In this document: in pieces, positions 17,577 to 26,552 of the stretch
Layout: each line of letters starts with the position of its first letter
How positions within the stretch are numbered: position 1 is the stretch's first letter
Source of the DNA: Fusibacter paucivorans
GTDB lineage: Bacteria > Bacillota > Clostridia > Peptostreptococcales > Acidaminobacteraceae
Reading direction: 5' to 3'
Assembly: GCF_018390735.1 (NCBI RefSeq)
Contig: NZ_JAHBCL010000008.1
Span: 62,001-126,000, forward strand
Length of the DNA stretch: 64,000 nucleotides
The notes under the pieces: generated by a model
The model's input: the letters and a program-made list of their open reading frames with translations, nothing else
What the model was told of the DNA's origin: nothing
Database searches by the model: none
Program-made: the position numbers and the translations under genes

Positions 17577-17758
17577 TCGGCTAAGTTGTATGTTGTAAGA
17601 GATGTATTTCAAGTGCATCAAGTACGAGAAAATAGTCGGTCATTCTGTATAACAACCTGTTACTGAACGAAAAACAATACTGCATTTACTTGAAACCGAC
17701 GAAACGACAAATTGCAAGCCGAAGAAATGATTATTACGGAATTAATCTGCGGATGACG

Positions 17759-17794
17759 AATAGCGGGGGTACTTATAAGGTTCCCTCGCTATTT
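17759..17794 (+). terminator. Terminator-like hairpin
   Basis: AATAGCG pairs with CGCTATT and the inner GGG/GTAC region pairs imperfectly with CCC; a T-rich stretch follows. Confidence 0.6.
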
Positions 17795-17799
17795 AACTT

Positions 17800-17828
17800 T
17801 TGATGTGTTTTGAAATTACCTATATAAT
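17800..17828 (+). promoter_or_regulatory. Sigma-70-type promoter of the two-component operon
   Basis: TTGATG at 17800-17805 and TATAAT at 17823-17828 with a 17-base spacer. Confidence 0.55.
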
Positions 17829-17894
17829 AAACTTAAAAGCGTTGATAAAAAATAGAAAATTAAGCGATAGAATGAGGGAATGGAGGTGTGACGG

Positions 17895-18569
17895 ATGCCC
17901 TTTAAGATATTAGTTGTCGACGATGAGGCGGATATTGTTGGCTTGCTTAGAGATTATTTTGAAATAAACGGTTATGAAGTCCTAACAGCTTTTAACGGCT
18001 TGGAAGCGTTGAAGCAAGTCGAAAAACTTCCCGATTTGATATTGCTGGATATTAATTTGCCTGATATAGATGGGCTGCAAATCTGCACGAAAATACGGCG
18101 TTTTGTTTCCTGCCCAATTCTGTTCTTGACTGCCAGAGTAGAGGATGCCGATAAAATCACCGGTTTTGGGGTTGGTGGCGACGATTATATTGTGAAGCCG
18201 TTTTCCATCGAAGAGCTTGGGGCGCGGGTATCGGCGCACCTTCGCCGTGAAAGAAGGCAGCATGAAGCTTCTAGAAAGAAATTTACAGGCGATTTGGTGA
18301 TTGATTACAATGCGAGATCCGTGTATTTTGAGAATGAGCGGATTCAGTTCGCCAAAAAGGAATTTGATATTACCGAATTACTTTCTATAAACAGCGGTCA
18401 GGTCTTTGATAAGGAACGCATTTACGAACGCGTGTGGGGGTGGGACTGTGAAGGCGACAGTGGCGTAGTTGCAGAGCATATCCGAAGAATCCGCGTAAAG
18501 CTATCGGCGGTTAGCAATAAAAAATATATTGAAACGGTTTGGGGAATAGGTTATAAATGGGTAGGTTAA
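17895..18569 (+). CDS. OmpR/PhoB-family response regulator
   Basis: A 224-residue regulator. The receiver domain (1-118) carries D10-E11, phospho-acceptor D52 in LLDINLPD, and K102 in DDYIVKPFS. The winged-helix DNA-binding domain (about 128-224) ends with the typical VWGIGYKWVG. GGAGG lies ahead of ATG 17895. The gene overlaps its kinase by 13 nt and is followed by an ABC exporter, the classic arrangement for antimicrobial-peptide sensing modules in Firmicutes. Confidence 0.94.
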   Translation: MPFKILVVDDEADIVGLLRDYFEINGYEVLTAFNGLEALKQVEKLPDLILLDINLPDIDGLQICTKIRRFVSCPILFLTARVEDADKITGFGVGGDDYIVKPFSIEELGARVSAHLRRERRQHEASRKKFTGDLVIDYNARSVYFENERIQFAKKEFDITELLSINSGQVFDKERIYERVWGWDCEGDSGVVAEHIRRIRVKLSAVSNKKYIETVWGIGYKWVG

Positions 18570-19738
18570 AAAGAGCGTTTCAGAATCTGTCGCTTAAAAA
18601 GTCCTTTATGCTATACATGCTGCTATTCTTACTGCTGGCAACGGCACTCAGTTCCATCAGCATCAATTTGGCAGACAGTGTACGGAATCAAATCAATTCT
18701 ACGTATGTGGACACGGATAATCAATATCTGTTGCAGAACAGTATGCGCAATGTTGTGATATTTGCATCTCCACCTGAGTACACGCCAAAAGATCAGACCA
18801 TCGTCAAGATTTGCAATGCTATTCAGATCGGTTCAATCCCTGTGTTCTTTGGCGTTTGCATTGTCTTGGCGGCTTTGCTTTTCTATCGTAATAAGCTGAA
18901 GAAGCCCATTGAACTGCTGAATGAAGCCTCTGATAAAATAGCGGCGGCCGACTTGGATTTTCACCTTTTCTATGACAGTAATGATGAAATGGGCCAGCTT
19001 TGCGCCTCTTTTGAAACCATGCGTGGCGCACTGGACGAAAATAACCGTACGATGTGGCGCGCCATGGAGGAGCGTAAGCGGCTTAACGCCACCTTTTCCC
19101 ACGATTTGCGAACGCCGCTTACAGTACTGCGTGGATATACTGACTTTTTAAAAAACTATCTGCCTCAGGGAAAGGTTTCCAAAGAAAAACTGTTGTCCAC
19201 GATTTCTACCATGTCCGGGCACATTGACAGATTGGAAAAATACACATGTCAGATGAGTGAAATTCAAAAGCTGGAGGATATCACATTCAATCCGCAGAAT
19301 GTGGAAATCCATACTCTTGTCCGCCAGTTTAAAAGCACAGCAGAGCTTCTTTCTCAGAATACTGAGCTGATCCTGAGCTTTGCAGATGAAACTAAAGGGA
19401 GCCACATGATGCTGGATACAGCCCTTATCATGCGAGTTTATGAAAATTTAATTTCCAATGCCATCCGGTACGCAAAAAGTACCGTCAGCGTTGACATAAA
19501 GAGTGCGGATAGAATGCTTCTCATTGACATTGCTGATGATGGGCAGGGCTTTTCGGAGGAAGATTTGCAAATGGCGCTGAAACCCTATTATCAGCGAAAG
19601 TCCGGTGGCGCTGAACTTCATTTTGGACTTGGTCTGTATATCAGTAAGATACTGTGTGAAAAACATGGAGGAATAATAATCATTGGAAACACACAAAGCC
19701 GCGGCGCTACGGTGGCGGCAAGTTTTATGGCTAAATGA
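18557..19738 (+). CDS. Membrane sensor histidine kinase
   Basis: A 393-residue kinase with transmembrane segments at about 16-38 and 90-110, an external loop of only about 50 residues, a HAMP linker to about 165, HisKA with H182 in ATFSHDLRTPL, and HATPase_c with N box NLISNAIRYA, DIADDGQGF and HFGLGLYISK. The small loop argues against direct binding of a large ligand. Translationally coupled to the response regulator. The partner ABC transporter may take part in sensing, as in Bce-type systems, but the permease is of a different size class. Confidence 0.93.
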   Translation: MGRLKRAFQNLSLKKSFMLYMLLFLLLATALSSISINLADSVRNQINSTYVDTDNQYLLQNSMRNVVIFASPPEYTPKDQTIVKICNAIQIGSIPVFFGVCIVLAALLFYRNKLKKPIELLNEASDKIAAADLDFHLFYDSNDEMGQLCASFETMRGALDENNRTMWRAMEERKRLNATFSHDLRTPLTVLRGYTDFLKNYLPQGKVSKEKLLSTISTMSGHIDRLEKYTCQMSEIQKLEDITFNPQNVEIHTLVRQFKSTAELLSQNTELILSFADETKGSHMMLDTALIMRVYENLISNAIRYAKSTVSVDIKSADRMLLIDIADDGQGFSEEDLQMALKPYYQRKSGGAELHFGLGLYISKILCEKHGGIIIIGNTQSRGATVAASFMAK

Positions 19739-19779
19739 AAATTGAGATAAAGTTGAAAGAAAATAGAAGTTTGCGTTTT

Positions 19780-19817
19780 ACACTCTCCTTGTTATCAAAA
19801 ATAAGGAGGGTGTTTTT
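19780..19817 (+). promoter_or_regulatory. Hairpin enclosing the ribosome site of the ABC ATPase gene
   Basis: ACACTCTCCTT at 19780-19790 pairs with AAGGAGGGTGT at 19803-19813 (one T-G wobble), loop of 12, then five T and the ATG at 19818. The right arm is the Shine-Dalgarno sequence itself, and the helix plus T run also has terminator form. Confidence 0.65.
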
Positions 19818-20501
19818 ATGTTATCTAAAGAAAGTGAGATTGTCCTCCGGGCAAACGGATTAATGAAATACTATGGGGCTGAGCCAAACCTTGTAAAAGC
19901 TCTGGACGGGATTGATTTAACTGTCTCTAAGGGTGAATTTGTGTCGGTTGTGGGAACATCCGGCAGCGGGAAAACGACGCTGCTGCATATGCTTGGTGGC
20001 CTCGACGCTCCAACTGCCGGCAGCGTTGAAGTTGGTGGTAAAGAACTGTCAAAGATGAATGACGAGGCGCTCGCTGTATTCCGGCGCAGAAACGTCGGCT
20101 TCATCTTCCAGAATTATAATTTGGTGCCCGTACTCAATGTCTATGAAAATATTACGCTTCCTGTTGAATTGGATGGTAAGACACCGGACCGGGCGTTTAT
20201 AGACGAGGTTATACAAATGCTTGGCCTCACCAAAAAACTTCAAAATCTTCCAAACAACTTATCCGGCGGTCAGCAGCAGCGTGTTGCCATTGCTAGAGCG
20301 CTTTCGGCTAAACCAGCCGTCATTCTCGCGGATGAACCCACCGGAAATCTGGACAGCGGAACCAGCCGCGACGTTATGGCACTTCTGAAATCCACCAGCG
20401 AAAAATTCAATCAGACAATTGTGATGATTACCCACAATCAGGAGATTGCTCGGCTTGCAGACCGGAGCATCCATATCGAGGACGGCAGAATTGTCGCGTA
20501 G
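19818..20501 (+). CDS. ABC transporter ATP-binding protein, MacB/LolD type
   Basis: A 227-residue ATPase that powers the adjacent FtsX-type permease. Walker A is GTSGSGKTT at about 51-59, the signature [15 protein letters not shown], Walker [13 protein letters not shown], and the switch histidine is in [15 protein letters not shown] is used for initiation but lies in a hairpin. Four bases separate its stop from the AGGAG-start region of the permease gene. Family members export antimicrobial peptides or perform mechanotransmission at the membrane rather than import. Confidence 0.94.
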   Translation: MLSKESEIVLRANGLMKYYGAEPNLVKALDGIDLTVSKGEFVSVVGTSGSGKTTLLHMLGGLDAPTAGSVEVGGKELSKMNDEALAVFRRRNVGFIFQNYNLVPVLNVYENITLPVELDGKTPDRAFIDEVIQMLGLTKKLQNLPNNLSGGQQQRVAIARALSAKPAVILADEPTGNLDSGTSRDVMALLKSTSEKFNQTIVMITHNQEIARLADRSIHIEDGRIVA

Positions 20502-20513
20502 GAGATGAACTTG

Positions 20514-23003
20514 ATGAAGCAGAAAAACAACATTGTAAAAAAACTGACTCGGCGCACGCTGGTGGCTAACCGCCCACGAAATAGAACGATCATAGCGGCC
20601 ATTGTACTGACAACCCTGTTGCTTTCCTCCGTGTTCAGTGTCGGCATGAGTTATCTAGAATCTGTTCAGGCGCAGCAGGTGCGCTTAATGGGCACGACGG
20701 CACAGGTCGCGGTAACCCATGCCACGACGGAACAGGTGGAAAAGTTGCAAAATCTGTCTTATGTTCAATCCGTCGGTCTTCAGCACAATGTCGGTGCGTT
20801 GAAAATAACATCCGACATGAAAGATATGACAATCTCTCTGCACTGGTACGATCAGACGGAGTGGGAAACGTTTCGTAAGCCAGCTTATGCTAACGTCATG
20901 GGAAACTATCCGGAGCAGGAAAATGAAATCATGGTTCCGCTGTGGATTCTTCAGAACATGGGAATTGACAATCCGCAGATCGGCATGGAAATGCCACTGG
21001 CGTTTTACCTTGGCGATGAAAGAGGCGTTTCTCAAACAAAGACCTTTGTGCTGTCCGGATATTGCACGGATTATTCCCATATTCGCACAGGGAACATTGG
21101 TTCCATTTTGGTTTCAGAAACATTCGCAGAGCAAAGCGGAAATACTGTCGAAAAGGACGGAGCCGCTTCTGTTACTTATAACGACAGTAAAAATATTGAT
21201 CGATACAACGAGCGGTTAAAGCAGGATTTGGTCATTACAGAAGATCAGCAGGTGAGGACTGTTCCGATGTATGACGCCTCCGGCAAGAGTGGCTTCATAA
21301 CAGCACTTGCCTTTACGGCTGTGATTTTATTCCTGATGCTGACCGGCTATCTGCTGATCTATAATGTTTTTTATATTTCCGTATCAAAGGACATCCGTTT
21401 CTATGGCCTTCTAAAAATAGTTGGTACAGCTCCGCGGCAGCTGCGAAAAATGGTCATTGGGCAGGCACTTTTACTGGCAGCGATCGGAATCCCTGCTGGA
21501 CTTGCTGTGGGGGCAGCCATGTCTTTTGCCGCTGTCCCCATGGCGCTCAACATGGCCAATCTCGAAACGGGCGTTATTGTTTCCTTTCATCCTGCTATTT
21601 TTATAGGCGCCGCCCTTTTTGCACTGATCACGACGGTGTTGGGAGCGGCCAAGTCCGCTCGGACTGCTGCAAAAATCTCTCCTGTGGAGGCTCTGCGCTA
21701 CACGGGCGCACATAGCCGCAGGATACGGCAACACGGGACGAGCGGCGGAAGTCCTTTATGGATGGCATGGCGTAATATTTTTCGGGATCGCAAGCGCACG
21801 GCAATCGTTCTCCTGTCCCTCTTCTTGGGGATTACGACGTTTATGGTGGTGACCACTCTGGTTTCTAGCATGAACACGGATCATTATATTGCATCTTATG
21901 TTCAAAACGACTTTATTCTGAAGAACAATACGCTGGAATCCATCGCAACGGCTTACGGAAAAGCTGAAAAGCAAAAATTTGATGCGCCACTTCTTGCTAA
22001 GCTGAAGAATATAAGCGGGATCACCAACTTTCATACCACCAGTATAGAAAAGATGTGTATGACCTATGACTCTGCGAAATTATCCAAGCATATAAACTGG
22101 TTCTGTAAAAAATTCAATGTTGAGGAAGAACTAACGGATCAGCAAATTCAGGATAATTTCTGGGGCTATCTCATTGGGCTGGATAGCTCCTATATAGAAG
22201 CATTTAACCAGACCAGCGACATGACGATTGATGTCGATGCCTTCGAGGATGGCGATATCGCCCTGATCGGAACGAATGATCCGGAGCTTTATACAGATGT
22301 GACGGAAATGGATATTTTTATTTCTTCCGCAGGGACCAGCAAGCAATTTGCGCTTGGCGGCTTTGCACCGTTTGGATTTCAATATGCCGGAGGCGGCATG
22401 GCGCCGAACATTTACGTATCCGAAGCCGCGCTCCAGGCGCTTGTGTCCGTTCCAAAGATCTACAAAGTCAATATTGACGTGGAGGACGGACAGGAAGAAC
22501 AGGCGCTCGAAGAAATTAAAACGCTTATGGATGGCGACAATGAGATTTCAAGAACGTCTAAGCTGGAACAGCAGGAAGCGATGATGGACGTCAAGCTGAT
22601 GTTGTACATTCTGGGTGGTGGGATTGCACTGGTTCTTGCTTTCATAGGCGTTCTGAATTTTACCAACGTTATGGTGACGGGTGTCATGGCCCGTAAGCGG
22701 GAGCTTGCCATGCTGGAGAGCGTTGGTATGACGAAGCGGCAGATACGACAAATGCTGATCGCAGAGGGAGTGGGATACGGCGTTATTTCGATGCTGTCGA
22801 TTGGAACGCTGGGAAGCGCTTTGACCTACGGGATTTTTACACTGTTTCGACAGCAGGCGGATTACGCCGTTTTCACCTTTCCGATTATACAGATGCTTGT
22901 TGCAGTTACGGTAGTACTGATCATGTGCATTGTCACACCTTGGCTAGCTTATCTTTTTCTTCATCACGATAGCCTTGTTGAAAGACTCCACAAAGCTGAG
23001 TGA
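20514..23003 (+). CDS. FtsX/MacB-type ABC permease
   Basis: An 829-residue permease with two FtsX modules: TM1 near 20-43, an extracellular MacB-like periplasmic-core domain to about 255, TMs at about 260-385, then a second extracellular domain (about 445-680) between a TM near 425-445 and three C-terminal TMs. ATG 20514 is chosen because AGGAG sits nine bases ahead; ATG 20505 directly abuts it. With the two-component system this suggests bacitracin/lantibiotic or other envelope-stress resistance. The substrate is unknown. Confidence 0.9.
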   Translation: MKQKNNIVKKLTRRTLVANRPRNRTIIAAIVLTTLLLSSVFSVGMSYLESVQAQQVRLMGTTAQVAVTHATTEQVEKLQNLSYVQSVGLQHNVGALKITSDMKDMTISLHWYDQTEWETFRKPAYANVMGNYPEQENEIMVPLWILQNMGIDNPQIGMEMPLAFYLGDERGVSQTKTFVLSGYCTDYSHIRTGNIGSILVSETFAEQSGNTVEKDGAASVTYNDSKNIDRYNERLKQDLVITEDQQVRTVPMYDASGKSGFITALAFTAVILFLMLTGYLLIYNVFYISVSKDIRFYGLLKIVGTAPRQLRKMVIGQALLLAAIGIPAGLAVGAAMSFAAVPMALNMANLETGVIVSFHPAIFIGAALFALITTVLGAAKSARTAAKISPVEALRYTGAHSRRIRQHGTSGGSPLWMAWRNIFRDRKRTAIVLLSLFLGITTFMVVTTLVSSMNTDHYIASYVQNDFILKNNTLESIATAYGKAEKQKFDAPLLAKLKNISGITNFHTTSIEKMCMTYDSAKLSKHINWFCKKFNVEEELTDQQIQDNFWGYLIGLDSSYIEAFNQTSDMTIDVDAFEDGDIALIGTNDPELYTDVTEMDIFISSAGTSKQFALGGFAPFGFQYAGGGMAPNIYVSEAALQALVSVPKIYKVNIDVEDGQEEQALEEIKTLMDGDNEISRTSKLEQQEAMMDVKLMLYILGGGIALVLAFIGVLNFTNVMVTGVMARKRELAMLESVGMTKRQIRQMLIAEGVGYGVISMLSIGTLGSALTYGIFTLFRQQADYAVFTFPIIQMLVAVTVVLIMCIVTPWLAYLFLHHDSLVERLHKAE

Positions 23004-23310
23004 ATAAATTTTTTATGGAAGTATTCCGCACATTAGGTAAAAGGCAATATTCACATTCCTCCAGACTTGCGGGTTTGGAGGGATTTTCTATGCACATTCA
23101 AAATGCTAGGAGTCTCAGGCGACCGCGTACCGGATGGGCTAAAATATGCGGCGGTTAGAAAGCGCGGCAAACACTCCCCGTTTCGCAGTTATCGGAGGTA
23201 CGAAAGTTGCGGTTGTTAAATAGAGTCTCTGATCACAGATGCTGCGGCATTGATTATAGATAAAACTTGTCAATAATGTAGACAATAATAGAATTGATTG
23301 CTATAATCAA
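23004..23310 (+). other. Intergenic region after the ABC permease
   Basis: A terminator-like hairpin lies at 23055-23087. From about 23099 to 23216 there is a comparatively GC-rich stretch with a 38-codon frame (start MLGVSGDRVPDG) that has no ribosome site; it could be a gene remnant. Nothing else is recognisable. Confidence 0.4.
23055..23087 (+). terminator. Probable terminator of the ABC exporter operon
   Basis: ATTCCTCCA pairs with TGGAGGGAT (one T-G wobble), followed by TTTT. Confidence 0.55.
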
Positions 23311-23339
23311 TTGACAATGATTATCATTCGTGATAATAT
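23311..23339 (+). promoter_or_regulatory. feo promoter overlapped by Fur boxes
   Basis: TTGACA at 23311-23316 and TAATAT at 23334-23339 are 17 bases apart. TGACAAT-G-ATTATCA at 23312-23326 differs from the Fur 7-1-7 box by one base, and ATTATCA-TTCG-TGATAAT at 23320-23337 overlaps it, so a bound Fur would cover the promoter. Confidence 0.75.
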
Positions 23340-23403
23340 TTTTGTGTAATTATTATCAATTAGTGCATAATACGGCATGTTCAATATCGAATGGGAGGCG
23401 ACA

Positions 23404-23673
23404 ATGGTAGGATTGTTTGCAAATGCATTTGGACTTAAAACGAGGTCAGAAAGACCGACATCATTGGAGAGCGCAGCTATTGGCGAAACCTATACAATCA
23501 ATTCAATTGAGACGACAGATAGCGAAATGAAGCATTTTTTGTTCACACTTGGCTGTTTTGAAGGCGAGCGTGTAACGCTGGTATCTGTTTTATCTGATTT
23601 ATATGTGATTTCAGTGAAAGATGCACGCTACAGCATCGATCGAGAACTGGCAAGTGCAATCGGTATTGATTAA
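23404..23673 (+). CDS. feoA: FeoA-domain protein of ferrous iron uptake
   Basis: An 89-residue SH3-like FeoA protein that assists the FeoB ferrous iron channel at the inner face of the membrane. The core is AAIGETYTINSIETTDSEMKHFLFTLGCFEGERVTLVS and VKDARYSIDRELASAIGI. ATG 23404 has GGGAGG upstream; ATG 23377 has none. The N-terminal 20 residues precede the usual domain start. First gene of the Fur-controlled feo operon. Confidence 0.86.
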   Translation: MVGLFANAFGLKTRSERPTSLESAAIGETYTINSIETTDSEMKHFLFTLGCFEGERVTLVSVLSDLYVISVKDARYSIDRELASAIGID

Positions 23674-23703
23674 GTCGGCAGGATTATTTTTTTAAATTAT
23701 TAA

Positions 23704-23718
23704 TGAGAATGATTATCG
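23704..23718 (+). promoter_or_regulatory. Second Fur box, between feoA and feoB
   Basis: TGAGAAT-G-ATTATCG matches the 7-1-7 Fur box at 12 of 14 arm positions and lies 68 bases before feoB, suggesting separate iron control of feoB. Confidence 0.55.
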
Positions 23719-23786
23719 AAATCATCAAATCGCTTATTTTTTAAATCATTCTATGAGAACACTTGAAATGGAACTAGGAGGAAATT

Positions 23787-25802
23787 ATGAAAATTGCATT
23801 GGCGGGAAATCCGAACAGTGGGAAAACGACGCTTTTCAATGCGTTGACTGGGAGCCAAGAGAAAGTAGGCAACTGGGCGGGGGTGACCATTGAGAAGAAA
23901 TTTGGCACACTAAAATCGAAGTACAATCCGACGAAAGAAGCGATTGAAATTGTCGATTTGCCGGGTGCGTATTCAATGTCGCCTTTTACATCAGAAGAAA
24001 GTATTACACGTGCTTTTGTCGTGGATGAACATCCTGATGTCATTATCAATATTGTCGATGCAACCAATCTGAGCCGATCGCTCTTTTTTACAACGCAGTT
24101 ATTGGACTTGGGCATTCCCGTTGTCGTCGCATTAAATAAAACGGATTTGCTGACGCGTGATCAGACGGTATTGGATATCAAAGGATTGACTAATCGCATG
24201 AAGTGTACATTTGTCAAGACGATTGCAACCAAGACACAGGAAAATGGGCTGGACGCGCTTATTAAAGAAGCAATGGCCAAAGGCGGCCAAAAGCAAGCAA
24301 CGCCTTTTCAAGTGCCGGATGAAGCACTGAAAGCAGCTCAATATGATGCGAAGATTGCAGAAACGCAGGATCGCGCGCGTTATGATTTTGTTAAAGAAGT
24401 TGTTAGGAGTGTTGAAAAGAGACAGGTCGAAAACAGACGTGAAACAATGCAGGACAAAGTGGATCGAATCGTTGCGCATCGGTGGCTGGGCATTCCGATA
24501 TTTGGCGCAGTCATGTGGCTGGTCTTTTCAGTTTCTCAAACCCATTTAGGACCATTCCTAGCAGATACATTTGTTGGTTGGATAGATGCTTTTTACGGTG
24601 TTGTTGAAGGCGCGATGGGAGACAGTGTTTCACCACTCTTATCATCGCTGCTGCTCGATGGCGTCATCGGTGGTGTTGGCGCAGTCGTCGGTTTCTTGCC
24701 GCTGATTATGGTGCTGTTCTTTATGCTGGCATTGCTTGAAGACTGTGGCTATATGGCACGTGTTGCCGTGGTCATGGATCGCTTTTTAAAACGCGTTGGC
24801 CTATCAGGTAAATCGATCATCCCAATGGTGATTGGAACAGGATGTGCGATTCCCGGTATTATGGCGACGCGTACCATTAAAAATGAAAGACAGCGTCGAA
24901 CGACGGCGATGCTCACGCCATTTATGCCATGCGGCGCAAAACTGCCGGTAATCGCATTGTTCTCAGGTGCTTTTTTCAGTGATGCGGCATGGGTGGGGAC
25001 AACCATGTACTTTATGGGTATTGCACTTATTATTTTCGGTGCAATGATCGTCGTGAGAATTACAGGTGAGAAGAACAAACGGACTTATTTTATCATGGAA
25101 TTACCGGAATATCGTTTTCCGAGTATAAAACGTGCAACACTGTCAATGCTGGATCGCGGAAAAGCGTTTATTATTAAAGCAGGAACGATTATTTTACTCT
25201 GTAACGCGCTTGTGCAGGTTATGCAGACGTTCAACTGGCAATTCCAAGTTGTTGAAGAAGGCATGGAAAGCACCAGTATTTTAGCATCAATTGCTTCACC
25301 GTTTGCGGTACTTTTGATTCCGCTTGGATTTGGTGCATGGCAGCTTGCAGCAGCTGCTATAACCGGCTTTATTGCAAAAGAGAATGTCGTTGGAACACTT
25401 GCAGTCGTCTACGGGATTACAAACTTTATTGATACCGATGCACTGGAACTCGTCAGCGGCAGCAGCAGTGTTGCTGAAATCATGGGATTGACATCGGCAG
25501 CTGCATTAGCGTATCTTGTCTTTAATCTGTTTACACCGCCTTGTTTTGCAGCAATTGGTGCAATGAATGCCGAAATGGAAAATAAAAAGTGGCTCTTTGG
25601 CGGCATTGCCTTTCAATTAGGAACGGGTTATGTGACTGCATTTATTGTTTATCAAGTAGGAACCTTGTTGACAACAGGTTCTGTTGGAACCGGTTTTATA
25701 CCTGGCATCATTGTTGTCGGTGTCATGATCGTGGCTGTCATTGCAATGATGCGCCGCGGTGATCGCATGGCGGTGCCAAAACCGGAGGCTCATTTGGCCT
25801 AG
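23787..25802 (+). CDS. feoB: Ferrous iron transport GTPase/permease FeoB
   Basis: A 671-residue inner-membrane transporter for Fe2+. The N-terminal G domain shows G1 GNPNSGKT at 7-14, G3 DLPGAYSM and G4 NKTD near 117. The membrane domain has Gate and nucleoside-recognition motifs, including GTGCAIPG and MPCGAKLPV with the conserved cysteines, and about eight to ten TM segments. AGGAGG precedes the ATG. Length is typical. Downstream is a small cysteine-rich membrane peptide often found with FeoB. Confidence 0.96.
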   Translation: MKIALAGNPNSGKTTLFNALTGSQEKVGNWAGVTIEKKFGTLKSKYNPTKEAIEIVDLPGAYSMSPFTSEESITRAFVVDEHPDVIINIVDATNLSRSLFFTTQLLDLGIPVVVALNKTDLLTRDQTVLDIKGLTNRMKCTFVKTIATKTQENGLDALIKEAMAKGGQKQATPFQVPDEALKAAQYDAKIAETQDRARYDFVKEVVRSVEKRQVENRRETMQDKVDRIVAHRWLGIPIFGAVMWLVFSVSQTHLGPFLADTFVGWIDAFYGVVEGAMGDSVSPLLSSLLLDGVIGGVGAVVGFLPLIMVLFFMLALLEDCGYMARVAVVMDRFLKRVGLSGKSIIPMVIGTGCAIPGIMATRTIKNERQRRTTAMLTPFMPCGAKLPVIALFSGAFFSDAAWVGTTMYFMGIALIIFGAMIVVRITGEKNKRTYFIMELPEYRFPSIKRATLSMLDRGKAFIIKAGTIILLCNALVQVMQTFNWQFQVVEEGMESTSILASIASPFAVLLIPLGFGAWQLAAAAITGFIAKENVVGTLAVVYGITNFIDTDALELVSGSSSVAEIMGLTSAAALAYLVFNLFTPPCFAAIGAMNAEMENKKWLFGGIAFQLGTGYVTAFIVYQVGTLLTTGSVGTGFIPGIIVVGVMIVAVIAMMRRGDRMAVPKPEAHLA

Positions 25803-25810
25803 GAGATAAA

Positions 25811-25972
25811 ATGGCAAATATAATTGTCTTTGGTATTCTGGTTTTATTGTTTGGTTCGGCAATTGTCTATATTGTCAAAGCTAAGCGAAGCGGTGTAAAA
25901 TGCATTGGCTGTCCGCACAGCGGCAAAAGCCAGTGCAGCTGTGACGACCAGGTTGTCAATTTTAAACTTTAA
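25811..25972 (+). CDS. FeoB-associated Cys-rich membrane peptide
   Basis: A 53-residue peptide with one N-terminal TM helix (residues 3-22) and a cytoplasmic tail with cysteines C31, C34, C42 and C44 (CIGCPHSGKSQCSC). It begins eight bases after feoB, with GGAG upstream. Such peptides (sometimes called FeoC-like) accompany feoB in Firmicutes and may sense iron or redox state. Confidence 0.85.
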   Translation: MANIIVFGILVLLFGSAIVYIVKAKRSGVKCIGCPHSGKSQCSCDDQVVNFKL

Positions 25973-26008
25973 GGGTGTCCTGGCGAACCTCAATGTATTG
26001 GACACACA

Positions 26009-26018
26009 TTGTATACAA
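26009..26018. promoter_or_regulatory. TTGTATACAA palindrome, first copy
   Basis: This ten-base palindrome fits the t-N-GT-N-AC-N-a form of GntR/FadR-type operators. The same decamer occurs at 26371-26380. Confidence 0.35.
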
Positions 26019-26039
26019 AAATGTGTATGCAAAAATGTA

Positions 26040-26079
26040 AAAGGCCGTATGCAACGAAGAAATCGTTAGCATACGGCCT
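26040..26079. terminator. Bidirectional terminator between the feo operon and the zinc-ribbon gene
   Basis: AAGGCCGTATGC pairs perfectly with GCATACGGCCTT (12 bp). On the minus strand it is followed by TTTTACATTTTTG; on the plus strand the tail is weaker. Confidence 0.8.
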
Positions 26080-26119
26080 TCTTAATGCTTTAATATGAAT
26101 GTCGTTATCAATATTATGT

Positions 26120-26317
26120 TTAATCATAAATCGCACACTGCGGACAATACCACCGTTCGACCATTTCCGTTTCAGCGCCTTCGATTTCCGTATGGTTTGT
26201 TGGATCTTCTCCTGGACAAGGTGCATCCGGAAATTCTGCTGTATTGACACAGTAATTGATCGGAACGACTCTGGTTATCATGGCTTCGCCGCATTCTGGA
26301 CATTTGTGAGTTGACAT
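26120..26317 (-). CDS. Small zinc-ribbon protein
   Basis: A 65-residue protein with CPECG at residues 6-10 and CPQC at about 59-62, a likely treble or zinc-ribbon knuckle pair, plus C24 and C34 between. AAGGAG lies seven bases ahead of the ATG at 26317. Not recognised further. It is divergent from the orphan PrpR_N gene and flanked by two copies of TTGTATACAA. Confidence 0.7.
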   Translation of the reverse strand: MSTHKCPECGEAMITRVVPINYCVNTAEFPDAPCPGEDPTNHTEIEGAETEMVERWYCPQCAIYD

Positions 26318-26368
26318 GTCAAAGTCTCCTTTCTTTTATCGTTTTAAGGAATAACATTTAAATGATCG

Positions 26369-26382
26369 ACTTGTATACAAGT
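26369..26382. promoter_or_regulatory. ACTTGTATACAAGT palindrome, second copy of the TTGTATACAA site
   Basis: A perfect 14-base palindrome between the divergent zinc-ribbon and PrpR_N genes, containing the same decamer as 26009-26018. A half-like ACAAGTATATG follows at about 26389. Confidence 0.45.
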
Positions 26383-26552
26383 AGAAAAACAAGTATATGC
26401 AAAATTTAAATGAAAAACGTTATCATTTACTTGGATATCTGATGACTATATACCCCTTTTCATGTATAGCAAACAGACATGTGTCAGAATGTTCATTGCA
26501 TCTCAAAAGCGCTTACAGTAAAATGAGAGAAGGTAAGTCTACGAAAGGATAT

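Larger units (their letters stand above)
17577..17894 (+). other. Intergenic region between folC and the two-component system
   Basis: It contains a terminator hairpin at 17759-17794 and a promoter at 17800-17828. The first 180 bases show no supported gene. Confidence 0.6.

Noticed and set aside
26397-26552. Upstream extension of the PrpR_N gene from ATG 26397
   Set aside because: No ribosome site; the first 52 residues do not resemble the family, and the start lies next to the palindromic operator.
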